This document shows positions 26,978 through 35,892 of a DNA stretch of 64,000 nucleotides, in pieces (positions within the stretch are counted from its first letter, which is position 1; the number at the start of each line of letters is the position of its first letter). Origin of the DNA: Flavobacteriales bacterium (GTDB lineage: Bacteria > Bacteroidota > Bacteroidia > Flavobacteriales_F > PHOS-HE28); assembly GCA_016710965.1 (NCBI GenBank), contig JADJTW010000006.1, positions 62,001 through 126,000 of the forward strand, written 5' to 3'. A model generated the notes under the pieces. It saw only the letters and a list, made by a program, of their open reading frames with translations, did no database searches and was not told the origin of the DNA. The position numbers and the translations under genes were made by a program.

Positions 26978-27387
26978 AGCCCCTCCTCCTGTTCTCGTAC
27001 GCATTGCTTCTCTCCGGCTTTCGCCCGCCGCCTTCTTGCGCCCAGGACCGAACGACCTATTTGGTCACCAACAGGTACGGCCAAACACGAACGTGGATGT
27101 TGCCCGCTGATTGGCGACCATCCATCGAGGATGGCAGCGTGCATTTCATCAATGGATCAAGCATCCATGTGGGCGATCTGCTCGCCATACGGCCCAAGCG
27201 TGATGCGGATACGCTCGGATACCACCGCGTGGATGCCATCCTCTTGTTCGCCAATGGCAGGAGCACAGAGCAGACCTTCTGGGTCCCGGACATGCATCTT
27301 CGGCTCGAGGAATTCCCGCGCATCGGCGATTTCAGGGTGCTGGATGATCGGACGTGGATCCGAGCGGACGCGTACCATTTGGATTGA
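26974..27387 (+). CDS. Small secreted protein of unknown function
   Basis: 137 residues with a signal peptide (MKPLLLFSYALLLSGFRPPPSCAQ). The mature ~113 residues (DRTTYLVTNRYGQTRTWML, FINGSSIHVGDLLAIR, FWVPDMHLRLEEFPRIGDF) look like a compact beta-rich periplasmic domain with no recognised motif. It is the last gene in the coupled trio. The 193 bases up to the tatA promoter show no gene. Confidence 0.65.
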   Translation: MKPLLLFSYALLLSGFRPPPSCAQDRTTYLVTNRYGQTRTWMLPADWRPSIEDGSVHFINGSSIHVGDLLAIRPKRDADTLGYHRVDAILLFANGRSTEQTFWVPDMHLRLEEFPRIGDFRVLDDRTWIRADAYHLD

Positions 27388-27580
27388 CTGGCGTACAGTC
27401 TGCTGATCCGGAAGGTTCGGGTTCGGTCTGCCCGGAACAGGCTTCGATCCGCTGGTCCTTGGGAGACCGCTTGCCGGTTCCGCAACCCAGAGAGCGCATT
27501 CCCTGACGGCGTGCCTTCAAGCTCGTCGGTCAGGCCAGTGTGTTCACGTGCCAGCTAGGTTCCGCAGTCGGCTGAAGGGG

Positions 27581-27588
27581 TACTTTCG
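27581..27588 (+). promoter_or_regulatory. Putative -7 promoter element TACTTTCG (tatA)
   Basis: TACTTTCG ends 6 bases before the tatA ATG, the same arrangement as at rpe and purK. Confidence 0.5.
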
Positions 27589-27594
27589 CAACCC

Positions 27595-27900
27595 ATGCGC
27601 ATCGCGCTTCTCTTCGACGTTAGTGGTGGTGAGTTCCTCATCATCCTCCTTTTCATCCTGCTGTTCTTCGGTGCGAAGGGCATCCCGGACATCGCTCGCG
27701 GCATGGGTCGCTTCATGCGCCAGGTGCGTGATGCCAGCAATGAGGTGCAGCGCGAGATCAATCGAGGCGCCAGTGATGTGCGCCGCAGCGCGGAGGAGCA
27801 CCAACGCCAATTCCGGAACGCGTTGGAAGAAGCACCGGCTCCTCATAAGCAAACGACCCTGCCTTCGGCTACGCCCAGCACCGAAGAGAAGGCCGAATAG
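27595..27900 (+). CDS. tatA: Twin-arginine translocase TatA/TatE-family protein
   Basis: 101 residues. An N-terminal helix (GGEFLIILLFILLFFGAKGIPDIARGMGRFM) with the family's F-G-x-K-x-(L/I)-P-x-(L/I)-A hinge is followed by an amphipathic helix and a polar tail. TatA forms the pore for folded proteins with twin-arginine signals. tatC is not in the window. TatB cannot be fully excluded on length, but TatA/E fits best. Confidence 0.88.
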   Translation: MRIALLFDVSGGEFLIILLFILLFFGAKGIPDIARGMGRFMRQVRDASNEVQREINRGASDVRRSAEEHQRQFRNALEEAPAPHKQTTLPSATPSTEEKAE

Positions 27901-28104
27901 GAAGGTCCGGCTCCATTCGTCATCGACGGTATACGTACTCAACTCCCCGAAGGGAGGGGCGGCATGGAGCGTCGTTCGTTTCCCTTGGGCGGCTTCCCTT
28001 GGTCTCAGGACCTATTTGTAGCAAGAATTCTCCGCACCCCCTGTTTTCGACAGGTGTTGGCAAAGAATTCGGCTCGATTGGGGACGTACCCCCCATTGTT
28101 CGGG

Positions 28105-28112
28105 TACATTCG
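28105..28112 (+). promoter_or_regulatory. Putative -7 promoter element TACATTCG (glutamine synthetase)
   Basis: TACATTCG lies 22 bases before the ATG at 28135. The 235 bases between tatA and this gene otherwise show no gene. Confidence 0.45.
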
Positions 28113-28134
28113 CCGCCGAAAACCACATTTTACA

Positions 28135-30326
28135 ATGCCTACCCCCCATATCCGAGCAAAGGCCCTTTCAACTGTCCTGGACCGTCGGCCCCGGCACACC
28201 GAGGCTCCGAGCACGCGCATCAGCGAATTCTTCGGCAGCAGCGTTTTCAATGAAGAGGCCATGCGCATGTTCCTTACGGAGGACGCCTACTTCGCGGTTC
28301 GCCAAGCCATCCACCAAGGAGGCCGTATCGATCGGAAACTGGCGGACCAGGTGGCTAGTGGGATGAAGGAATGGGCGGCAAGCAAGGGCGCAACGCATTA
28401 CACCCATTGGTTCCAGCCGCTTACGGGCACGAGCGCCGAAAAGCACGACGCATTCTTTGAACCGATCAGCGGTGGTCGGAGCATCGAACGTTTCGATGGC
28501 GGGATGCTCGTGCAGCAGGAACCCGATGCGAGCAGCTTCCCCAGCGGCGGCATCCGCAACACCTTCGAAGCACGTGGCTACAGCGCGTGGGACCCGAGCA
28601 GCCCGGCCTTCATCATCGGACGCACGCTCTGCATCCCACCATCTTCATCAGCTACACCGGCGAAGCCCTCGACTACAAAATGCCGCTGCTGCGGGCGATC
28701 AAGGCTGTCGATGAAGCCGCCACCGCTGTATGCCAGTACTTCGATAAGGAGGTGACCAAGGTGACCTGCACCTTGGGCTGGGAGCAGGAGTACTTCCTCA
28801 TCGATGAGGCCCTTTACTATGCGCGGCCCGATATCATGATGGCCGGTCGCGCCCTTTTCGGCCACACCCCGGCCAAAGGGCAGCAGTTGGAAGACCATTA
28901 CTTCGGAAGCATCCCCGAGCGCGCCCAGGCGTTCATGCGCGATTTCGAGACCGAGAGCCTCAAGCTCGGGATCCCCGTGAAAACACGGCACAACGAAGTG
29001 GCCCCCAACCAGTTCGAGTGCGCCCCGGTCTTCGAGGAGCTCAACCTTGCGGTGGACCACAACATGCTGCTGATGGATGTGATGGAGAAGACCGCCCGCA
29101 AGCATGACTTCCGGGTACTGCTTCACGAGAAACCATACGCGGGCGTAAACGGAAGCGGAAAGCACAACAACTGGAGCCTTGCCACCAGCACGGGCAAGAA
29201 CCTGCTACGCCCCGCCAAGACGCCCAAGGAGAACATGCTCTTCCTCGCCTTCTTCGTGAATACGATCAAGGCCATCCATAGTCACGCTGACGTGCTGCGC
29301 GCGAGCATTGCAAGCGCGAACAACGACCATCGCCTGGGTGCCAATGAAGCACCTCCTGCCATCATAAGCGTCTTCATCGGCGAGTACCTCACCAATCTGC
29401 TCGACGGCCTGGAGAAGAACATCAAGGGCGCCATGAGCCCCGCCAGCAAGACCGAACTGAAACTGGACATCGGACGCATCCCGCCCGTGATGCTCGACAA
29501 CACCGACCGCAACCGCACCAGCCCTTTCGCCTTCACCGGCAACAAATTCGAGTTCAGGGCGGTGGGGAGCAGCGCCAACTGCGCTGCGAGCATGACGGTC
29601 CTCAACACCATCGTGGCCAACCAACTGCGCGAATTCAAGAAGACCGTGGACGCCCTGATCAAGAAGGGCACCAAGAAGGACGAGGCCATCCTGCGCGTGA
29701 TCCGCGACCTGATCGTCGAGAGCAAGGCCATCCGCTTCGAGGGCAACGGCTACGGTGACGAATGGCGGAAGGAGGCTGCCAGGCGTGGCCTGAGCAACAT
29801 CACCGATACGCCGCGGGCGCTGGAGGTGTGGAGCCGCAAGGAGACCAAGAAGCTATTCGCCGATATGGGCGTCCTGAGCGAGGTGGAGCTGGACGCGAGG
29901 CACGAGATCGAACTGCACAGCTACGTGCTGAAGATCCAGATCGAGAGCCGTGTGTGCGGAGATCTGGCCGTCAACCACATCATACCTGCTGCGATCAACT
30001 ACCAGAACCGATTGATCGAGAACGTTCGCGGGTTGCGCGATGTGCTCGGCGCTGACAAGGCAAAGAAGGCGTCGGCCACCCAGGTCATCTTGATCGAGGA
30101 GATCAGCGAGCACATCGGCAAGGTCAGCACCCTTACCAACGCCATGATCGAGGCGCGCAAGAAGGCCAACACCATAGAGGACCATCGCGACAAGGCCATG
30201 GCATACTGCGACAAGGTGAAGCCGTACCTGGAGCAGATCCGCTACCACGCTGATAAGCTGGAACTGCTCGTCGATGACGAATTGTGGCCGCTGCCCAAGA
30301 TGCGCGAACTGCTCTTCACCCGCTGA
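28135..30326 (+). CDS. glnN: Class III glutamine synthetase, one-base frameshift
   Basis: About 730 residues when joined, the normal GSIII length. The first frame starts MPTPHIRAKALSTVL, includes RISEFFGSSVFNEEAM and THWFQPLTGTSAEKHDAF, and loses sense after GRTLCIP. The second frame resumes as TIFISYTGEALDYKMPLL and runs to 30326 with EQEYFLIDEALY, HNEVAPNQFE, GVNGSGKHNNWS and DNTDRNRTSPFAFTGNKFEFRAVGSS. One extra C in the CCC at 28634-28636 restores the frame. It assimilates ammonium onto glutamate with ATP as a large GSIII oligomer. The single-base lesion suggests a consensus error. Confidence 0.9.
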
Positions 30327-30350
30327 GCGCCCGCGACTTCCGAACATCGT

Positions 30351-30385
30351 GAACGGTCCGTTCCATCCCTTGGACCGGACCGTTC
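30351..30385 (+). terminator. Long inverted repeat after glutamine synthetase
   Basis: Ten outer base pairs (30351-30360 with 30376-30385), one mismatch and four inner pairs close on a 5-base loop. It lies 24 bases past the stop. A C run follows instead of T, so it may stabilise the mRNA end rather than terminate. Confidence 0.5.
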
Positions 30386-30404
30386 CCCCGTATGGGGATC
30401 TGTA

Positions 30405-30412
30405 TATCTTCG
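30405..30412 (+). promoter_or_regulatory. Putative -7 promoter element TATCTTCG (OmpA-family gene)
   Basis: TATCTTCG lies 31 bases before the ATG at 30444, just after the inverted repeat that ends the previous gene. Confidence 0.45.
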
Positions 30413-30443
30413 CCGCGACCCGTTCAGGTCCAACCACCATCCG

Positions 30444-32465
30444 ATGATCACAAGGAAGATCCTGGCCTCCCTCACCCTGTGCCTCCTTTTCAGCAGTGCG
30501 GCCTTGGGACAGACAGGCCGACTGGCCGAAGAGGCGGACGATGCGTTCAAGAAGGGCTACTACTTCAACGCCATCGAGCTGTACAAGAAAGCCTACACCG
30601 TGGAGAAGAAGGCGGCCACGAAAGCCGAACTCATCTTCAAGGTGGCCGAGAGCTATCGCGCCCTCGGCGATGTGCAGCAGGCCCAGGTGTGGTACGAGAA
30701 GGCGATCAAGGCCCAGTTGAACGATCCTGTCGCATACTTCTGGGTGGGCGAAATGCAGAAACAGCAAGGTCTCTATGCTGATGCTATAGCCAGCTACAAC
30801 AAGTACAAGGAGAAGAAGAGCAACGACCCCCGTGCCGACGCCGGTATCGCCACCTGCCAGATGGCGCAGAAGTGGAAGGACGACCCAACGCGCTACAGCG
30901 TGGACCCCGAGGTGCTGCTGAACACCCCGCAATACGATTTCACGCCGGCCTTCGCCGACAAGAAGAACGAGACCATCGTCTTCACCAGTTCACGCCCCGC
31001 TGCCACAGGCAGCGATTCCGATCCCATCATGGGCGAAGCCTTCACCGACCTCTTCACGAGTTCGCGCGATCGCCTGGGCAAGTGGAGCGAGCCCGTGAAG
31101 CTGCCGCTGGAGATCAACACCGAAGGCAACGAGGGCGCGCCCATCTTCAACAGCAAGCGCACCGTGATGTACTTCACCCGGTGCCCTTACGAGAAGAAGA
31201 AAGTGCATGGCTGCGACATCTGGATGAGCAAGAAGGTGGGCAACAATTTCAGCGCGCCAACGATGCTCGCCCTGAAGCCCCAAGGCGGAAAGGACGACAC
31301 TCTGGTGGTGGGCCACCCTGCGCTCTCTGACGATGAGACGATGCTCGTCTTCGCCAGCGACGCATCCTTCGCTGGCCGACTCGGCGGAAAGGACCTGTAC
31401 ATGGTGCGGCTCGATCGCGATGGCAAGCCCACCGGCACGCCGCAGAACCTGGGCGCCGAGGTGAATACCCCCAAGGACGAGATGTTCCCCTTCCTGCGAT
31501 TCAACGGCAACCTGTACTTCAGCAGCACCGGCCACAACGGCATGGGCGGCATGGACATGTACATGGCCGAGAAGACCGGCGATGGCACCTGGGGCCACAC
31601 GGAGAACATGAAGTCGCCGTTGAACAGCGCTGCCGATGACTTCTCCATCGCCTTCGACGGCGAGTTCGACCGCGGCTTCTTCACCAGCAACCGCGCAGGC
31701 GGCAAAGGCCAGGATGATATCTGGCGCTTCTACATGCCCGATCTCGTCTTCGCGCTCCAAGGCAACGTGTACGACAAGGTCACCGGCCAGCCCATCGAGG
31801 GCGCCAAAGTGAGCGTGGTCGGAACGAATGGAAGCAACTTCAGTGCGCTCACCGATGACAATGGCGGTTTCGCGTTCGTGGAGAACGGCAAGGACCGCTA
31901 CATCAAGGAGGAGACCAGCTACAGCATCATCGCCGAGAAGGAGGGATACCTTGTTGTGAAGGACCAGATCACCACCGTGGGCCTCACCGAGAGCACCACC
32001 TTCGTGAAGGAGTACTTCCTACAGCCGATCATCAAGGAGATCAAACTTCCTCAGATCCTGTACGATGTGGACGAGTTCTTCCTGCGCCCCGAAGCGAAGG
32101 ACAGCTTGGAAGTACTGTACACCACGCTGGTCGACAACCCGAACATCGTGATCGAACTGCGCTCGCATACCGATGCCCGCCCGACCCGTCGCTACAAGGG
32201 TGGCAACATGGAGCTCTCGCAAAAGCGCGCCCAAAGCTGCGTGAACTACATGATCGAGAAAGGCATCGATCCTGCCCGCATGGTGCCGGTAGGACGGGGT
32301 CCTGAGGAACCCATCATCACCATGGACCAGATCAAGGCCATGGCCACCAAGGAGGAGAAGGAAGCCGCGCACCAGATGAACCGGCGGACGGACTTCAAAG
32401 TCATCCGCACCGATTTCGTTCCCGGTACCGGCAGCGTACCCCCCGGCAACGGAGGAAACAATTAG
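30444..32465 (+). CDS. OmpA-family protein with TPR, beta-propeller and CarboxypepD domains (PorE-like)
   Basis: 673 residues with a signal peptide ending SSAALGQ. In order: TPR repeats (about 25-140, FNAIELYKKAYTVEKK, AQVWYEKAI), a PD40/WD40-like propeller (about 165-430, IVFTSSRPAATGSDSD, LYFSSTGHNGMGGMDMY, GFFTSNRAGGKGQDDI), a CarboxypepD_reg-like domain (about 435-520), and an OmpA C-terminal peptidoglycan-binding domain (IELRSHTDAR, NMELSQKRAQSCVNYMIEKGI). This order matches PorE of the T9SS and its paralogs. PorE itself is a lipoprotein, and no lipobox is seen here, so a paralog is equally likely. It probably links outer membrane to peptidoglycan. Confidence 0.82.
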   Translation: MITRKILASLTLCLLFSSAALGQTGRLAEEADDAFKKGYYFNAIELYKKAYTVEKKAATKAELIFKVAESYRALGDVQQAQVWYEKAIKAQLNDPVAYFWVGEMQKQQGLYADAIASYNKYKEKKSNDPRADAGIATCQMAQKWKDDPTRYSVDPEVLLNTPQYDFTPAFADKKNETIVFTSSRPAATGSDSDPIMGEAFTDLFTSSRDRLGKWSEPVKLPLEINTEGNEGAPIFNSKRTVMYFTRCPYEKKKVHGCDIWMSKKVGNNFSAPTMLALKPQGGKDDTLVVGHPALSDDETMLVFASDASFAGRLGGKDLYMVRLDRDGKPTGTPQNLGAEVNTPKDEMFPFLRFNGNLYFSSTGHNGMGGMDMYMAEKTGDGTWGHTENMKSPLNSAADDFSIAFDGEFDRGFFTSNRAGGKGQDDIWRFYMPDLVFALQGNVYDKVTGQPIEGAKVSVVGTNGSNFSALTDDNGGFAFVENGKDRYIKEETSYSIIAEKEGYLVVKDQITTVGLTESTTFVKEYFLQPIIKEIKLPQILYDVDEFFLRPEAKDSLEVLYTTLVDNPNIVIELRSHTDARPTRRYKGGNMELSQKRAQSCVNYMIEKGIDPARMVPVGRGPEEPIITMDQIKAMATKEEKEAAHQMNRRTDFKVIRTDFVPGTGSVPPGNGGNN

Positions 32466-32480
32466 CTCAGGAACTGAATG

Positions 32481-32519
32481 GAAGAGCATCCCGCCACAGC
32501 GGGATGCTCTTCTTCTTTT
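32481..32519 (+). terminator. Strong rho-independent terminator
   Basis: A perfect 14-bp stem (32481-32494 with 32499-32512), a CACA loop and a T-rich tail TTCTTTT follow the OmpA-family stop by 15 bases. The purM start lies only 5 bases after it. Confidence 0.9.
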
Positions 32520-32524
32520 AGGAC

Positions 32525-33697
32525 ATGACCCAAAGCCGATACGAGCAACGCGGCGTGAGCGCCAGCAAGGAGGATGTGCATAGGGCCATCGCTTCGCTGG
32601 ACAAGGGACTATTCCCCAAGGCCTTCTGCAAAGTGGTGGCTGACGACCTCACAGGAAGCGCCGAGCATTGCATTGTGATGCACGCCGACGGTGCAGGCAC
32701 GAAGAGCGCACTTGCATACGCCTATTGGAAGGAGACCGGCGACATCAGTGTCTGGCACGGCATCGCGCAGGATGCCGTGGTGATGAACCTCGATGACCTC
32801 TTGTGCGTCGGTGCCACCGATGGCATCCTGCTCAGCAGCACCCTCGGTCGCAACAAGCGCCTGATCCCAGGTGAGGTCGTGAGCGCCATCATCGAGGGCA
32901 CTGAACGGTTCCTGGAGAATATGCGTGGCCTAGGCATTGGTATCAACAGCACGGGTGGTGAAACAGCCGATGTTGGCGATCTCGTCCGCACGGTGATCGT
33001 GGACAGCACCGTGGTGTGCCGTATGAAGCGCAATGATGTGATCGACAATGCGCGCATCCAAGCGGGGGATGTGATCGTCGCACTGGCGAGCGACGGTCAA
33101 GCCACTTACGAGGGCAGCTACAATGCCGGTATGGGAAGCAACGGGCTCACAAGCGCGCGGCATGATGTCTTCGCGAAGGAGTTGGCCACCAATTACCCGG
33201 AGACCTTCGATCCGGGCACTCCCGCAGATCTTGTCTACAACGGTCAAGCGCGGCTCACCGACCCGCTAGCCGGAACACCGCTCGATTTCGGCAAGGCTGT
33301 GCTTTCGCCAACGCGGACCTACGCACCGGTGGTGAAGGAGGTGCTCAAGACCATGCGCAGCGATATCCACGGCATGGTGCATTGCAGCGGCGGTGCGCAG
33401 ACCAAGGTGCTGCACTTCGTGGAGGGCCTGCGCGTGATCAAGGACAGCCTCTTCCCGACGCCGCCTCTCTTCGATGCCATCCAGCGCATGAGCGGCACCG
33501 ATTGGAAGGAGATGTACAAGGTCTTCAACATGGGCCACCGCATGGAGTTCTACGTGCCCGAATCGCGCGCAGAGGAGATCATCGCCATCGCCAGGTCCTT
33601 CAGCATCGATGCAAAGGTCATAGGCCGAGTGGAAGCCGCTCAGGGGAAGGAAGTCATTCTTACCAGCCAGCACGGCACATTCAACTACACCAGCTGA
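32525..33697 (+). CDS. purM: Phosphoribosylformylglycinamidine cyclo-ligase (AIR synthase)
   Basis: 390 residues, the longer form usual in Bacteroidota. RYEQRGVSASKEDVHRAI opens the protein; HADGAGTKSALAY, MNLDDLLCVGATDG, INSTGGETADVGDLV and the C-terminal GMVHCSGGAQTKVLHF and FNMGHRMEFYV mark the AIRS N- and C-domains. It converts FGAM to AIR with ATP, the substrate for PurK/PurE encoded elsewhere in this window. It starts 5 bases after a strong terminator, so its promoter must lie within or very near the hairpin. prfA follows after 49 bases. Confidence 0.92.
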   Translation: MTQSRYEQRGVSASKEDVHRAIASLDKGLFPKAFCKVVADDLTGSAEHCIVMHADGAGTKSALAYAYWKETGDISVWHGIAQDAVVMNLDDLLCVGATDGILLSSTLGRNKRLIPGEVVSAIIEGTERFLENMRGLGIGINSTGGETADVGDLVRTVIVDSTVVCRMKRNDVIDNARIQAGDVIVALASDGQATYEGSYNAGMGSNGLTSARHDVFAKELATNYPETFDPGTPADLVYNGQARLTDPLAGTPLDFGKAVLSPTRTYAPVVKEVLKTMRSDIHGMVHCSGGAQTKVLHFVEGLRVIKDSLFPTPPLFDAIQRMSGTDWKEMYKVFNMGHRMEFYVPESRAEEIIAIARSFSIDAKVIGRVEAAQGKEVILTSQHGTFNYTS

Positions 33698-33746
33698 CGT
33701 CGCGTATCTGTCGCGCCGTGGCGTCGTCGCGGTCCACTACTCTCTC

Positions 33747-34829
33747 ATGTCCGACCTTCTCTCCAAGCTCTCCTCCCTCGCCGACCGACGAACCGAGATC
33801 GGCAAACAGCTCGCCGACCCGGTCGTGATCGCCGACCAGAAGAAGTTCATCGAGCTCAACCGCAGCTACCGCGACCTGGAACCGATCGAGCTGGCGTTCT
33901 TCCGGTTCAAGAAGCTGCATGATGATCTTGCTGGCGCGGAGGAGATGCTGCGTTCAGAGAAGGATCCCGACATGCTGGAGATGGCGCGCGCCGAGCGCGA
34001 TCAGAGCCGCGCAGGGATCGAGGCGATGGAGGAGGAGGTGCGCATGATGCTGGTGCCGAAGGACCCGAATGACGCGCGCAACTGCACGATGGAGATCCGT
34101 GCCGGCACCGGTGGCGACGAAGCCAGCCTCTTCGCCGGCGATCTCTTCCGCATGTACAGCCGATACATCGAAGGGCGTGGCTGGAAAATCGAAGTAGCCG
34201 ATGTGAGCGAAGGCAGCGTGGGCGGCTACAAAGAGGTGATCTTCAATGTCATCGGCGAAGGGGCTTACGGCGTGCTGAAATTCGAGGCCGGTGTCCACCG
34301 CGTGCAACGCGTACCCCAGACCGAAGCTCAGGGCCGCATCCATACCAGTGCGGCCACGGTGAACGTGCTTCCGGAAGCAGAGGATGCAGATGTGGACTTG
34401 AAGGAGAGCGATGTGAAGATGGAGACCGCACGCAGCGGCGGTGCCGGCGGACAGAACGTGAACAAGGTTGAGACCAAGGTCCGCCTCACGCACCTCCCCA
34501 CCGGCACCGTGGTGATGTGCCAGACCGAACGCAGCCAGCTCGGCAACCGCCTCAAGGCCATGCAAATGCTGCGCACCAAGCTCTACGAGGAGCAGGTGCT
34601 CAAGCACGAGTCGGCCATTGCCGCACAGCGCAAGAGCCAGGTGAGCAGTGGCGACCGGAGTGCCAAGATCCGCACCTACAACTACCCCCAGAGCCGCGTG
34701 ACCGATCATCGCATAGAACTCACGGTGCATAATCTGCCGCATGTGCTCAACGGTGATCTGCAATCCGTGATCGATGCCTTGCAACTGGCCGAACGCACGG
34801 AGAAGCTGAGGGCTGATGCGGGGCTTTAG
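33747..34829 (+). CDS. prfA: Peptide chain release factor 1
   Basis: 360 residues. The GGQ catalytic motif is present in ARSGGAGGQNVNKVETKVRLTH, preceded by MEIRAGTGGDEASLFAGDL, and the SQLGNRLKAMQMLRTKLYE segment is typical of RF1. It releases nascent chains at UAA and UAG codons. A weak TTTC-type start region precedes it, and it may be read through from purM. The 99 bases after it contain no gene. Confidence 0.95.
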   Translation: MSDLLSKLSSLADRRTEIGKQLADPVVIADQKKFIELNRSYRDLEPIELAFFRFKKLHDDLAGAEEMLRSEKDPDMLEMARAERDQSRAGIEAMEEEVRMMLVPKDPNDARNCTMEIRAGTGGDEASLFAGDLFRMYSRYIEGRGWKIEVADVSEGSVGGYKEVIFNVIGEGAYGVLKFEAGVHRVQRVPQTEAQGRIHTSAATVNVLPEAEDADVDLKESDVKMETARSGGAGGQNVNKVETKVRLTHLPTGTVVMCQTERSQLGNRLKAMQMLRTKLYEEQVLKHESAIAAQRKSQVSSGDRSAKIRTYNYPQSRVTDHRIELTVHNLPHVLNGDLQSVIDALQLAERTEKLRADAGL

Positions 34830-34928
34830 CCCGCGACCCCAGGGACGCAGTGAGCGCGAAGAAGGCTTGCTGGATTTTCTCCCGGTCCGCTGCGCCTCTG
34901 TGGTGAACTGTATTGACCTTCGCGCCCG

Positions 34929-35756
34929 ATGACCCGCACTGAACTCACTTCCCTGATCCGGCGCAAGAGGAGCCTTCTTTGCGTGGGCTTGGATACGGAA
35001 CCGCATCTCGTTCCCGAGCACTTCAAGCTGGAGAGCCACCCGGTCCGGGCCTACAATGAGGCCATCGTGGAGGTAACGCACGACCTGGCGGTGGCATACA
35101 AGCTCAACCTGGCCTTCTACGAGGCGTTGGGCGATCAGGGCTGGCCCGACTTGGAAGCGACGATCGCATACATACGAAGCATGGGTGAGTGCTTCATCAT
35201 CGCCGATGCCAAACGCGGCGACATCGGCAACACCGCGCGTAAATACGCGGAGGCTTTCTTCGACAAGCTGGGCGTGGATGCGGTAACCCTCTCGCCATAC
35301 ATGGGTCGTGACAGCATCGAGCCATTCCTCAAGCAACAGGGCAAGTGGGCCGTCGTGCTGGGCATTACGAGCAATTCCGGCGCTGAGGATTTCCAGTTCC
35401 TGGAAACCGGCAATGGCAAGCGGCTTTTCGAAACAGTGATCGAACGCACCGCGCAGTGGGGGACGCCCGATGAGCTCATGTTCGTCACCGGCGCTACACG
35501 ACCCGAGATACTTGCACAGGCGCGGGCGCTCGCACCGGATCATTTCTTCCTGGTGCCGGGCGTTGGTGCGCAAGGCGGCGACCTCAACGCCGTGCTCGAC
35601 GCGGGCATGACCAGTGACGGTGGCTTGCTCATCAACAGCAGCCGGGGCGTGCTCTTCGCAGGGAGTGGGAAAGAGGCCATTCCAATGGCACGACGCGCTG
35701 CGCAGCAATTGCAGCAGGCGATGGAGAGGAAGATGCAGGAGCGTGGCGTGATCTGA
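34929..35756 (+). CDS. pyrF: Orotidine-5'-phosphate decarboxylase (type 2)
   Basis: 275 residues, the longer type 2 form. LCVGLDTEPHLVPEH, the catalytic FIIADAKRGDIGNTARKYAEAFF (Asp-x-Lys-x-x-Asp), DAVTLSPYMGRDSI and the phosphate-binding FLVPGVGAQGGDL are all present. It makes UMP in the last step of de novo pyrimidine synthesis. It appears as a single gene; the next start follows after about 135 bases. Confidence 0.95.
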   Translation: MTRTELTSLIRRKRSLLCVGLDTEPHLVPEHFKLESHPVRAYNEAIVEVTHDLAVAYKLNLAFYEALGDQGWPDLEATIAYIRSMGECFIIADAKRGDIGNTARKYAEAFFDKLGVDAVTLSPYMGRDSIEPFLKQQGKWAVVLGITSNSGAEDFQFLETGNGKRLFETVIERTAQWGTPDELMFVTGATRPEILAQARALAPDHFFLVPGVGAQGGDLNAVLDAGMTSDGGLLINSSRGVLFAGSGKEAIPMARRAAQQLQQAMERKMQERGVI

Positions 35757-35892
35757 GCCGACCATCCTCGGTCCAGCGGAACTCCCTGCTCATCGGGATC
35801 GGCATTCGGGGATGAGGCGTGTTCTCTCCGGGCTCTCCACACCTGATAGTTCAAGCCGAGCAAGTCAACCTGCTCCGATCTATTTTCACTGC

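Noticed and set aside
33954..35765. 603-residue minus-strand frame across prfA and pyrF
   Set aside because: Both plus-strand genes are complete with diagnostic motifs; the antisense product resembles no family.
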